Below, piece by piece: positions 25,118-36,360 of a DNA stretch of 64,000 nucleotides. The DNA is from Zychaea mexicana (lineage: Eukaryota > Mucoromycota > Mucoromycetes > Mucorales > Lichtheimiaceae): assembly GCF_025766255.1 (NCBI RefSeq), contig NW_026516774.1, positions 93,229 to 157,228 of the forward strand, read 5' to 3'. The notes under the pieces are model-generated. The model searched no databases and had not been told where the DNA came from. It worked only from the letters and a program-made list of their open reading frames with translations. The translations under genes were made by a program, and so were the position numbers. The first letter of the stretch is position 1, and each line of letters starts with the position of its first letter.

Positions 25118-25316
25118 GTCGATTTCGCATCCAAGCTCTTTTTCATCCAGGTCCGGTTCGTTTGATTATCACTACTTCATTAATAGTTGAATTGGTACAA
25201 AAAGTCAGCACTAACGAAGGATTTTCCTATTTTTACAATGTTACCTTTGAGTTGCTTTTGGACAATCCTTTATTTCATAAATGGTATTGACGCGAGATTT
25301 TAGCAGATTGAGAGAT

Positions 25317-25840
25317 TCAAAGTAGTTTTGTATGCGAAGGACATGAATACAATGTGATAGTAGAAGCATCTTGCTGGTCAAAAAGTGAATGATTGTCTTT
25401 GAGCCCTGGTTTCGACCCCTTTATACCGGAAGAGACGTGTATGCCATGTAAACTTTGGAGACGTCGTCGTAGTCTTTTTTTTCTCATCGAAGTAGACGGT
25501 GGGTCCTTTTTTTTTTGGCCTGGAGGTCCTTTCTTTTTTTGGCCTGGAGGTCCTTTCTTTGGCTTTGGGGTCCTTTCTCTCTCTCTCTCTCTTTCTCTTT
25601 CTCTTTTGGTCGCCTTATAACCTCTCCTTGCTGAGGCCATTAGCAAAGCATCTCGCAGAATGAGAAACAAAGCCCTTAAAAAGTCGTCCAAATATAAACC
25701 ATTGCATGCCTCGCTATTTCGAGTCATCAATGTCACTTTTTCAAGAAACGTATTTCGCTTAACTTCACTCTTGACAACAGACAAGAATTGTTCATTTGGA
25801 TTTAATTCTGGAGAATACAGAGGAATATAAACATATCGCT
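25317..25840 (-). pseudogene. Tc1/mariner DDE transposase remnant (C-terminal end)
   Basis: On the minus strand the frame entering at about 25840 reads YIPLYSPELNPNEQFLSVVK. This is the hallmark containing the third catalytic acid of Tc1/mariner-type DDE transposases (consensus P-x-Y-S-P-(D/E)-L-N-P-I-E). The usual helical tail follows (TRNSEACNGLYLDDF). The catalytic N-terminal two-thirds is not present upstream, so this is a fragment. After it the frame runs through a Lys/Pro/Gly-rich segment encoded by a simple-sequence tract at 25490-25605, which is not part of a normal transposase. Confidence 0.7.
25495..25612. repeat. Short minisatellite and CT microsatellite
   Basis: Two to three degenerate units of roughly 27 bp with the core GGCCTGGAGGTCC, followed by a CT-repeat. 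They form part of the open frame of the transposase remnant. Confidence 0.7.
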
Positions 25841-27165
25841 ATCCTCGGGAGTGATGGGCCGTGGGGGGGCATATTCATTACAAAAATCACAGTTGCAAAG
25901 AAAAGGTGTTGCAGATCTATGTATCAGTGAGCACTACCATTGCCGCCACAATTGTTACGACCAAATTACCAGCGTTTCCAGCTTGATCCTCGTCTATATC
26001 ATATCAAGCTTTCAAAATCTTTGCTCTTGCTCTATAACTCTTAATTACTGTTTTTTCAAGTTCTGGCTATCATCATTCTCCGGGTGATCTGGGGTCTCAC
26101 CCAGTAAACGTAGCCGGAAGCGTAGCGTCGGCCTTCTATTCCTGATATGTAATTGCTATAGTACACCAGTTGTATAGGACCTTTAGATGACAATAATGTG
26201 GCATTTTTCAATGCATCACATGGGAGGTTAAGTTTACCAATATCAAGTCATTTTGTTGTTGCCAAAACATAATGTCGTGTTTCCTTTGTCTTACTGGTGA
26301 CCACCAGTTATCTTAGGAAACGTAATTCACTTATTACCCTTTAAAATCATCGCATCACTACTGGAATAATGCCACATGCATAGAAAGTGAATTATCATCC
26401 CTTATCATTTCCTCTCTTCTGATCAAGCTCTTCTCTGTCAGTCTGTCAGTTTGTCAGTGTAAAATTTGCAATTGCTTGTATCGTATCGTAAATTTTCTCA
26501 TCCAGCTAAACTAAAGCAGATACTCAGTCTTCTCACTCACAACCTTTTCCCTGTGCCACACACAGGGTTTTTACCCCGTCATACCCCCTCAGTCCTGTCT
26601 CGAGCAAAATGTCCCCCCCAGACGCAGTGTTCAAAGAGACGTTAAATAAAACCAAAACTTTTAAACGTATCGTATCGTAAATAACACTGTGTGTCGTCGA
26701 CGTGGAATACTTTCTGTTTCGTATAAACCGAGGGTGTGAATACACGTCGTGCTATTCTCGTGAATGATGAGCATTCTGAAGGAATAAGATTTAGAGTTAT
26801 TGAAGTGGACCCCGCTCCACTATTTTCGCTATCTTTGCTTCCCTTTATATCTTTAGTAAGAAGATTAACAAGTAGTAGTAAATGCAGGGTGAGGGCCTAG
26901 GAGCACAACAGCCAAGATTTCCGGTTACCAAAGAAACAAGTACGAAGCACGCAAATTGGTTCATCAGATCTGCGGATACGCGTGACCGAATATATGGACA
27001 CACAAATATGCAATAGTGTGTGTGAGCGTACTCAAGAAGAAATGGTGCGAGAGAAGATGAGGCGTTTTCTTCTATCCGCTTTTGTTTTGACATACTTCTT
27101 CTTTTCTCTTCCCTCCTTTTTTTATTTAGTATATCAATCATGACGAGAAAAAAAATCGACTTTAT
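25841..27165. other. Intergenic between transposase remnant and RBR copy 2
   Basis: About 1.3 kb with no supported gene. The word GTATCGTATCGTAAA occurs twice in direct orientation (near 26477 and 26668), a weak hint of an old mobile element. Confidence 0.35.
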
Positions 27166-28719
27166 ATGACCGTGAAGTGCTGTATATGTTTGGAATCGTT
27201 TAAAAAGAGAAAAGATACTAGTCGCGGCAGCAGCGTTGCATCATCTTCCAAGCATCCTGACACCTCAAAGCCAGCACCAGCAAGAGAATACGCAACACTC
27301 TCATCATCTCAACAGCACCAGCACCAGCACCAGCAACAACAGCAACAACAAGAAGACGTGTTTTCCACTGATGATTGTGACCATCATGTATGTCGGGCCT
27401 GCTTAGCTCAATACTTATGGGCCTACGTTCAAAAACCTCGCATTGATGGCGACTATTCAGCCTTGGGGTGCCCGGAACTGGATTGCAATCACACTTACAA
27501 TATCATTGGAATCATCGATAAAGTCATGCCGTGTGCAGAAGCAGTACTCGGCTGGTGGCGTACGGTGATTGAAAAGACGATCATGGACAGCGTTGTGAGT
27601 TATTTTTGTTTCGTCTCGAAGCCTACCTAACCAGCCACCTAAAAAAAATACATGAAAGCATCTCACCGTACTGACAACAGCAAAATACTGTGCAAAAAAT
27701 GACCTGTAGGGCCACTGTCCTTATCCAGATTGTCAAGGATCGTTCGAACTCCCTGATGTGTATCAGCAACAACGCTACCAATCAAATGTATACGCGGACA
27801 ACAGCAACAGCTATAGTAGTGATACTTTTGCGGGTTCCATCCATTTTTATGATCTCGAAGATGACAACGAAGCTAGCAGCAGTAGCAGCAGCAGCAGCAG
27901 CAGAGGCAGAAACTTTTACAACAGTGGTGCTACTATGGTTAATGATGATGATTACCAGGAAGAGGGGCCAGTATTTGCCGAATGTCTTGAATGCAACCGC
28001 GGTATATGCCTTAATTGCCAAAGCATTTGGCATCCAGGTATTGCGTGCCTACTTTTGTAGGCTTAGTTTTATTCTCTGGAAATGCATTCATCGATTTTGT
28101 CACCAATGACTGTTATTTTCCTATATGTTGTGGCATAGACAGCGAATGCAGACCTGAAACAGAACGTGCATCAAAGCCCTCCTGGCAGGAATCTAAGCCT
28201 TACCGTCAAGCGCGTGCAAAAAAAGGGAAGCAGCGCCAGCGCCAGCTATCAGTGGATGCTCGCAAACTTGCAAGGAGAAATGACTGGACGCGATGCCCGT
28301 ATTGCCGAGAAATGGTTGAACGAAGTGTAAGTTCTTCTGCTTTTCCATTGTCGATATGATAATGGTGGCGATCAAGATAAGGTTTTTCCAGTCTACTAAT
28401 AGCGAATAATTGCAATTATCATGGTCACACTTTTTCTATTTTAATTCCTTCAGAGCGGGTGCAACCATATTGTATGTTATTGCGGTGCCGATTTGTAAGT
28501 AAACAGAACAAGATGGTTAGAGCTGATACAAAAGTGACATGCTCTACAACTATAAATTCAGTTGTGGTTGCAATATATAACATACTGATTCGTTCATTTA
28601 ATAGCTGTTACCGCTGTGGATCGCTCACAGATAGTAATAATAATTGTTCAGGAGAATGCCACAATCTTTCAGCTGGGGAATTGGATAATATTCGCAACCA
28701 CATGTTTGACTATGATTAG
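27166..28719 (+). CDS. RBR E3 ubiquitin ligase, copy 2
   Basis: Five exons (27166-27594, 27710-28037, 28139-28326, 28454-28494, 28605-28719) give about 366 aa. It is a paralog of the gene at 21230-22703 with the same intron positions and phases. RING1 starts CCICLESF; the insert is longer and ends in His/Gln repeats before CDHHVCRACLAQY. The IBR-like part has GHCPYPDCQGSFELP, then a Ser-rich stretch and CLECNRGICLNCQSIWH. RING2 reads RCPYCREMVERS, SGCNHIVCYCGADF, CYRCG. All zinc ligands that I can place are kept, and the presumed thioester Cys is in IVCYCG. The C-terminus LSAGELDNIRNHMF matches copy 1. Predicted to be functional; the insert and Ser-rich linker diverge most. Confidence 0.85.
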
Positions 28720-29171
28720 GAAGCTTTATCACGCACCCTCTTCCTTCCATTTTTGTATGCTACACACAATGCATACCCATGGCATAGCATTAGCGTTACA
28801 CGAAGATCTAGTTATAACAGACACATTTCCTATTATGAAAAGTAAAAAGCACAGCTACTTTTTTGTCGGTTCTTCTATAGCTATGACGAGATCATCATCA
28901 TTAAGCTTGGTATACCTAAGCTTCCTCTACATTTTCAAATGGAAAAGTTAAAGACGGTATATCTGTACAGTAACACTTACATTGCAAGCGGAAGAGTTCC
29001 TCTGATACTGTGTCATGCGGAATAATCATCAATGTCAGAAAAGAGTGATTGACAATGAGCGTGCGAGTCATCGAAAAAGATACTACGCGGGGAGAATACG
29101 AATCCATCCTCCCGTCACCCACACTTTCGTTTTTCCAACACCTTCCCTCGATCAGCTAAAGAGAGAAGATC

Positions 29172-30252
29172 ATGTCGACCACCCAACAATGCTATAGATG
29201 TTTGAAAACTTTTCAAAAGGCAAGCAGTGCCGCATCACGACTGTCTGCGTCAAAAACAACAATATCCCCGGCAGGACCTTCGTCTTCATCATATTCACAA
29301 CATCAACCGCTACAAGAAGACGCTGTATTTCGACTGGAGATTGTGATCATTATTCACGTCGTTCCTGCTTGGCACAAATCTTCTTGAGCTACGTCCAAAG
29401 ACGCGGAATCGAAGATGACTACTCATTCTTGGATTGCCCGGAGCACAATTGCGATTTAGCTTACTACGCATGTGAAATAGTCTCACAAGTCATGCCGAGC
29501 GGAGAGGTAGCAGACAGCTGGTGGCGTACAGTGATCAAAAAGACGATTATGGACAGCATCGTAAGTGACAATCGTTCACATGCTATTAGCCAATTACGTA
29601 AAAAGGAAGCAAGTAAAACTAACACCATTACTGTTATTTCTGACAACCAACAACGGTAACTATATATATGGCTACTGTCCGTATCCAGATTGTCAAGGAT
29701 CATTCGAGCTTGCTAATCATCATCAGCAAAAACGATATTCATCTGTACCCACCAGCAGTACCAGAAGCAGCCATAACAACAAAAATGCTGACAGCATAAG
29801 TATGATGTTTGATGATGATGATGAGGAAGATAGGCCCATTTTTGCTGAATTATTTGAATGCCACCGTGGTATTTGTCTGAACTGCCAGAGTTTTTGCATC
29901 CAGGTAATAACACGGTGTACGTGCCAACCATACAATCTTCATTTGTTCTGACAGAATATCTTGATCACTCACTCGGCAGCAATGATATAAAGACAAACAA
30001 TTGTAGTGCTCTTGTAGTTTACAGTAATGTCGCAAGTAAAGGCTGACCGTAAGCGATGTGATAAGCACTTGTTATTTTCTAATCAAGAAACTTTTCGTTA
30101 CAATACCATTACATACTGATTTATATATTACATGCTTATTCTTGCGTTGTTATCGCTGCGGATCCCGCAGACGATGTGGTTATTGCTCCAAAAATAGCCA
30201 CATGTATTCCAGCTCACAATTGAAGAGTGCTCGCAGACCAATGTTCACTTGA
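29172..30252 (+). pseudogene. RBR ubiquitin ligase, copy 3 (decayed)
   Basis: The third direct copy starts MSTTQQCYRCLKTF, aligning with CCICLES of the other copies. Relative to copy 2 it carries a 2-nt length difference near 29325 that shifts frame just before the CDHYSRRSC ligands. A 1-nt loss near 29892 falls in the CQS-(IW)-H motif. The 188-nt exon 3 (end of IBR to start of RING2) cannot be found, and exon 4 survives only as weak similarity near 30000. Exon 5 is recognisable (CYRCGSRR... SSSQLKSARRPMF). Because RING2 lacks its first half, including the presumed catalytic Cys, this cannot encode an RBR ligase. It is a pseudogene of the local family. Confidence 0.8.
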
Positions 30253-30764
30253 AAGTAGGAAGCTCCCTCTTCATGCCTTGCTTCACCTTTTTGCTGCACT
30301 TTTAAATTAGTATGACATCCCTATTCAATACTGCACGTGCAGCACAACATTATAATACGCAGAAAATCTGAACGTACTGCCCCTTGTTTATCATCCAAAA
30401 AGTAAAAAGTAAATATCTTTGCTCCAGTTTCTTTTTGTATCTTCTCTTTCCAAGATGTCGGATTCTTGCCAGGCGTCACCTCGAATCAACATGAATATAA
30501 TCAGGATTTATCGTTAGGTAGCCTGAGACCGTATTTCAAATCATTCAAAAACTATATACAGAGTATAATTTCTGTTTGTTAAATCACTATTTTATATATA
30601 TCGTCAATTATAGTGGAAGGGGGAGGAAATTATGTATCATCATCATTACAACCTACACTTTTCCCTTTCATTAATTCATAGAAAAATTTAATCGACATGC
30701 TCTGCATTTTTTAGGTTCATGCATAAAACTAAGAATGAAGGGTAAAGGGGAATAAAGTGTTAGT
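30253..30764. other. Convergent intergenic spacer
   Basis: About 510 bp of AT-rich sequence between the RBR pseudogene and the stop of the GH9-like gene. Nothing else is seen. Confidence 0.4.
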
Positions 30765-32974
30765 CTACGCTAGCACTAACGCCGAAAGTACTGCCAAAAC
30801 ACCCAAAGCGTAAAGTGAACGAAGATATGACGATTCTGTTGCTGAGGAAGTGTTGTAACTATCATTAGCAGCTGAATCTGCAGTGTCACGATGAGCATCT
30901 CCAGCTTGATGCACGACCTGCAAGTGGCCGTTGCTGCTGCCGTCATTAGCAGCAGCACTGGCATCAAACGAACTTGGATCTGTTTCTTTCCGATTATCCA
31001 CAGCTGCTGCGCGCATCACACCGTTGCCAGGATACAATATCTCTAGGTGGCTGTCCAGATTCTCGGGCTCAGTCAGCAGGCGCCAAGAGTAGGATGACTT
31101 GAGCTGACCGCGCGGACAACCTTTGTTGCAAGTATGGTAGCAGTCATCTTCCGGCCATTGGGGTGGAGCACTTGCGTTTGGATGAGTCCAACCCAAATCC
31201 AGTCCACAGTCCGTATAAGGCTCGAATTTCTCAGAACCATAGTAATCAATTAGACCGGCGATAGCACCTACAAGTCAATTCGAGTTATACGCATGCACGT
31301 ATAAGTAAAAGTAGCTACTTTGTTCTTCTATGCTATCAGGAAACGACAATTCTCGTTTACCTGTCCAAGCAGCATTGTAATCCTGTGTCACTTCAGAGTA
31401 TTCATAGTTGGAACGGTCATCATGGTAGGTATCGTCCACGTTAGGGCCGCCTTCAACTGCACCATACAGGATAAAGCGCTGTTCTGTTTTGCTGGCACTA
31501 AAGTCGCCTTCGACTTCGTCCTGCTGTCGACCACGCATCGGATAATCAATAAACGAATTGTACGACGATTTGTGATATGGCTTGCTCGGGTAATTATCGC
31601 CAAAGCCGACAACCCAACTGTAACCATAATCACCAAGTGCATAGTTGATTTGCTGGACAGCAAATGATGTCATTGATTTGGCTTCCATGGTCTCATAGCC
31701 GATCGCCTTGGCAAATGCCAACATCAAGAATGCCACGTTACCGGAATAGCCGACGGAACCCCAGTGTTCAATATAGGCCAATCCACGAGGCGTAAACTGG
31801 ACAATCTGCTCAGCGCTGGGCAGGAACTGGTTGAAGTACATCATGGCGTTCTTGTAAAACTGGCCATCCTTGGTCAACGAGTACAGCAGTACGTGAAGGC
31901 CGGCGCCCTTTTCGTCCCATGAGTATTCATACCACGAATCTTCATTGACTCCGTACCATTTCTTGGCTTCTTCCAGATAGAATTCTTCCTTGGTCGCTGC
32001 ATAGATCCATGCGGCACTCCAGGCCAGTTCATCCTCGTAGCGGGTTGATGGGTACCAGAATGTTGCCCACTCAAAGGCATTGCCCTTGGATGTGACGTAG
32101 CTTCCGGGATAATCGGTTGCAAACTTGTATAGGCGCTTGGCACGATCCAGCAAGTCGTCGGCATATGTTGCATTGTATTTGCGCCAGGCGATAGAAATCG
32201 CTGCCATGGAAGCGCTGTATTCACCCACGATTTCGGACGACGGGTTATCAGGCGTGATATAGTAGGCCTTGTGGGGCAAGCCGCTCGGGACCCACTGCTC
32301 GTACTCTTCAGGCGGGCCCCAGTAGTTGAAATCGACGTCAAGTTCGATCAACTTTGATATGGGGCCGAGAGATGACGTGCCAAGCTGTCCAACGATGTGA
32401 GTGTCATTATGGTGGCAGTTGATCAAGTAGTCTATTGTTGTATGAAACTCAGTCAGTCTTTCTTCTCGGAAATAAATACCCACTTTCTCCTGCGCGACTT
32501 TTGGGTTTTACCTCCACCCCATTTTAACAGCTCAAGTCCTTCCGCAAGTTCATCGACGGAATTCATCGCGTCTTCAAAAACGACAATATTGAACGCAAGC
32601 TGCGTAGCAGTCCATCCAAAAGGAAGACCCCACTTCATAGTGTTGGCAGCCTCGTACCATCCACGCGACAAGTCCTCGTTAAAGTCACCGACGCACATCT
32701 TGCATGAGTCGCCGCGCCAGGCCATGCGCTGATACGGTAAAATGCCCGACTTTTGGGCATGATAAAAGAGGTAGCTCTTGTGCAACACTTCGGCATAATT
32801 GTACTTTGGTGTATTAGGCGCAACATATTTTGATTTAGAAGGTGGGATTGGTGGTGTCTTCAATGGACTGGTGTCATCACCGGTATCTTCTTTCTCTTCT
32901 TGTCCGACAGCTGGTTGCGATAGCAAGCACGTGGCAGCGATGATGCCACACGCCTTGAAAAGTGGCAAATGCAT
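30765..32974 (-). CDS. GPI-anchored glycoside hydrolase family 9-like protein with altered catalytic base
   Basis: Three exons (32974-32512, 32431-31361, 31267-30765) give about 678 aa. A signal peptide (MHLPLFKACGIIAATCLL) precedes the (alpha/alpha)6-barrel signatures of GH9: SYLFYHAQKSGILP, MAWRGDS, DYLINCHHND, GEYSASMAAIS, DELAWSAAWIY, YGYSWVVGFG, a PYH motif, and EVTQDYNAAWTG holding the catalytic acid Glu. The C-terminus ends in a Ser/Asn-rich stretch and a hydrophobic tail (YALGVLAVLSALVLA) without a basic anchor, as in GPI-attached wall proteins. The oddity is the catalytic base site: the usual GGWYDAGD(H/Y) motif reads RGWYEAANTMKWG, so both aspartates are replaced (D to E, D to N). 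Family members with DAGD cleave beta-1,4-glucans; this one may be inactive, altered in mechanism, or act as a glucan-binding protein. Confidence 0.88.
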
Positions 32975-33147
32975 TTATTTAACGCTGTTTGGCAGAGTCA
33001 AAGAAAAAGCGGGGTAGTATTACGGGGGCCAAAAGAGAGGGAGAATAGAGAGAAAGAAGATGTTGGAGCAAAAGGGAAAATAGAAAAAGCAGGCCGCTAT
33101 TTGACATTTTTATCTTTCCGAGAGTTCAATTCGCAACCCTTTTTTGT

Positions 33148-35450
33148 TTATTTCTTGTGCTTTTGCTTGCTCTTCTTCTTCTTCGTTGTAACTACGATGT
33201 GATCCGCCCAGTCGCTAGATCCTGCTTCCGCTTCTTCCTGCGCTGCCACTGCTCGCGTACCCCACACCGTCTTTGGCCCTTGTTGTTGCGATTGTTGTTC
33301 ATGCTGCTCCCTGGCAGATTCCGATATCGCCCTTGCTAGCATCGCCTCGTTTTCCTGGTTTGCGTCTGGATTGTGGAAGAAGAACGGATCGCTTTGTATG
33401 ACGCGTCGATTAGCCTCGTCACGACTGCGTTGTTCTATCTTCTGACGAGCTTCTATCGCTTTACGACCCTTTTCCTCACGTCGTATACGGTCTTGCCGCT
33501 TCTTGGCTCTCATCTTCAACTCGTCTAGAAATTCATTTCCAAACAAATAATTATTACAGTTTCTAATGGAAACCAACCTTCTTTCTGCCACTCTATCATG
33601 ACATGCGAGAGAAACAAAACTTACTGCTGAATGCCTTTGAAGTGTCATTCGAAACAAGCTTCTTCAGGTCGACTTCCAAAAACGTCACATCGCACGACAA
33701 CGGCAAATGGTTCAAGTACTTGAATCGTTTACGGACTTCTTCTGTCATTGTCGTTTCTTCTACTCCTTCGACGCTCACTTGCAGCTGATCAGGGAAGCGC
33801 TCAAAACCACCATACTCGTGCTTCAAAATGCGAATATCCAACGGATGCAAGTAGACATGCTGTCCGTCAGAAGCTTGGTAAAAATGATAATCGAGCGTTG
33901 GACCCATCTTGGGCTTTGCAAGGTTTATCTGAGCATCGGGTGATTGCTGCTCAGAGACAGAAGAGGCTTCGGTATCTTGGCCAGCTCGTTGGGAATGATA
34001 TTGCTGATACGACAATGGTATTTCCTCTTGCTCTTTCTTCTCTTCTTCAAGGTTATCGTAGCCATCTTGTTGTGCGGCTACTTGCATTGTCTCAACCTTC
34101 TTATTCTTGGCTAATTCGCCCGTATTGATCGCTGCTGCCGTATCAAACAGCATTTGCGCAGTATGCATTGCCAGCTCCACCTGCTTGGTATTCTGCCGTT
34201 TGAATTGGGCAATCTTCTCATCCACTTGGGCCGTGGCTCGTTCAATAAACGGTATTTCTTCTGCCAAATTCCACTCCTCAGCTTCAGTCATGGCATCCAT
34301 CAATCCTTGACGATCCCGTCCGTATTCGGCCAACAGATATTCCGGGCCAGCCAACATGAATCGAGCAAACTGCATCGCATTTGGTGTAAAGTGCCAGGGT
34401 ATCACAGGAGCACCAGGTTTCAGGTATGTGTCAACGACAGCGTCAGGTACTGGCCACGATGCAGAGACAGGCAATGCTAACGTCGATCCACTAGTACGCA
34501 TCACTAACGCCATATCGACCTTGTCACCCTCAATAATAGCAGTACTCTTGCGCTGCTGCTCACGCTCTGCTACAGCAAATGTGTGTAGGATCTGAACGGG
34601 CTTGAAATCACGTTCATATACTGGATCCCAGCAAATAGGACACTTGCGCCATTGCTTCTTTGGATTCTCGCGCAGTTCGAGATAGTGCAAGATGCAGGGC
34701 AAGCAGAATATATGACCACATTTGGTGACTCGCGCAGCAGTTGGAGGTGACAAACAGATGGGGCATGAAGGTACTTCGCCTGAGGCGGAGATCAAGACTT
34801 GTTCAATGGCTGACCAGTCGAATCTACTGTCAGGATCCGCAAGATGGAAGGTATAGTCGTCCGAAGGATTCACCAAGAACCGGAAATTAGCGTTAACGAA
34901 ACGCTCTTTGTTGTATGGGGACGAGGAAGATGATTGCTTGTTGCTGCGTCGTGGGGTGTAGGTAGAGGTGGGTGCTCGACGCTCTGGGAACGAAAAGTTG
35001 AGCAGGTGGTTCAGTGACACACGACCCTTCTTGTCTATTGCGTGCTCCTCTTGTTCCTGATTTACAAGTGATGCATTTAGTAAACACACACAACATACTG
35101 ACTTGATGCTTGTACCACTACGCCCAGTCCAATACCTGTCTTGTTGATTCCGCAGCAGCAGTAACAGTAGTTGCATTGCTTTTCCGCGAATTTTGAGAGC
35201 GTTGCTGTCGAGTATGCGACGATGAATGGTTTCGCTGCTGCTGTTGCTGTCTTGAAGGCTGGTTCTGCTGCTTTGAAGAACTGTGGTAGTTAGAATGACG
35301 CTGTTGCTGTTGCTTGGGCAGTCTTGACTTTTTATTATTGTTGCTGATATTGGAGCTGTTGTCACGAAGGGAAGCACTCAATTTCGCGTCTGAAGTGGGG
35401 CTGGGCGTGCCGGTAGAAGTAGGTACAAAGGCTTGAGCGTTGGCGTTCAT
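33148..35450 (-). CDS. RNF10/Mag2-type RING E3 ubiquitin ligase
   Basis: Three exons (35450-35136, 35056-33625, 33524-33148) give about 707 aa. The N-terminus is Ser/Asn/Gln-rich. A conserved block (RVSLNHLLNFSFPERR and RFVNANFRFLVNP) leads into the C3HC4 RING CPICLSPPTAARVTKCGHIFC..C, completed by KCPICWDPV (about residues 230-290). A conserved region with YFYQASDGQHVYLHPL-type sequence follows: YHFYQASDGQHVYLHPLDIR. A basic C-terminus with GPKTVWGTRAV and a final Lys-rich stretch ends it. This order is that of RNF10 and yeast Mag2, which ubiquitinate 40S ribosomal proteins during ribosome quality control. It stops 174 bp upstream of the GH9-like start on the same strand. Function is inferred from family resemblance. 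Confidence 0.85.
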
Positions 35451-36360
35451 TGTAGTAAATATCAAATGTTGGTTTTTTCCTTCTCTCGGTGGTCGTATTC
35501 GTATTCGTCGTCGTAATAGTGTGCGTTACAGCTTGTTGGTTTTTATCATATAACGGTTGCTGTTGTTTCAGAATGTTGGTGCAATACACAATGGTGCAAA
35601 GGATCCAGGTGGTTAAGGTGTTGAGTCTTTTAGGTGCGACAAACGTGCCGGGAAAACAGTTGAATAATAATGGTATGAGAAAAAACAACTCCATTACTTA
35701 AAAGAGAGCAATGTTGAGGGAAGCCATATTGGAAAGAAAAATGTAGAAAGGAAGAATTAATCTAATGAGGATAGTTACAAATCAATCAAAACAAAGTAGA
35801 ACCAAAAATTAATAAATAATGAAATAATTAATAGATTGAGGGCTGTAGCTGATAGTGAATTAGGTGTTATAACTTGAGCAAAAAGTGCTAATGAGGTTGG
35901 GAAGCACAAATAACAGGCAACTGCTTTGCCGTTGAAGGTTGAAAAAAAAAGTGCTAGAGAGTAAGAGACTCAAAAATTGACGATGCTATTGCCTTGTGCC
36001 GGAAATAACCTCAATCAGCAACCAATAAAATTATTGACTACGAAGCAGCCTATGAAGCACCTTGTCTGTATATATCCTAATTGTCTAGCTTGTAGCTGGT
36101 AGCCTTGCAAGAGCTTTATTAGCAATAGAGCCATATTGCAACTAGTGTGTCTCGGAACTTGCTATTTGTCAAGATGATCTTTATCAGTTTTTATTGGGAG
36201 CCTAGACTTAGACAAGACTAGTATGTTAGTATCATATTCAGCACGTCATTTCGCACAAATTAATAGATTTCATGCACGACGGCCGCAGTGTCGCTTGCCT
36301 TTTTTTCCCACTTTCTTCATACTTCTTTTCAGTGCAACAACCAGAAAGTGACGTTATACA
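35451..36360. other. Divergent promoter region (RNF10-like and Ysc84-like genes)
   Basis: About 910 bp of AT-rich sequence between two divergent starts. A short upstream open frame at 35489-35701 lies in the likely 5' region; no support for it being a gene. Confidence 0.5.
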
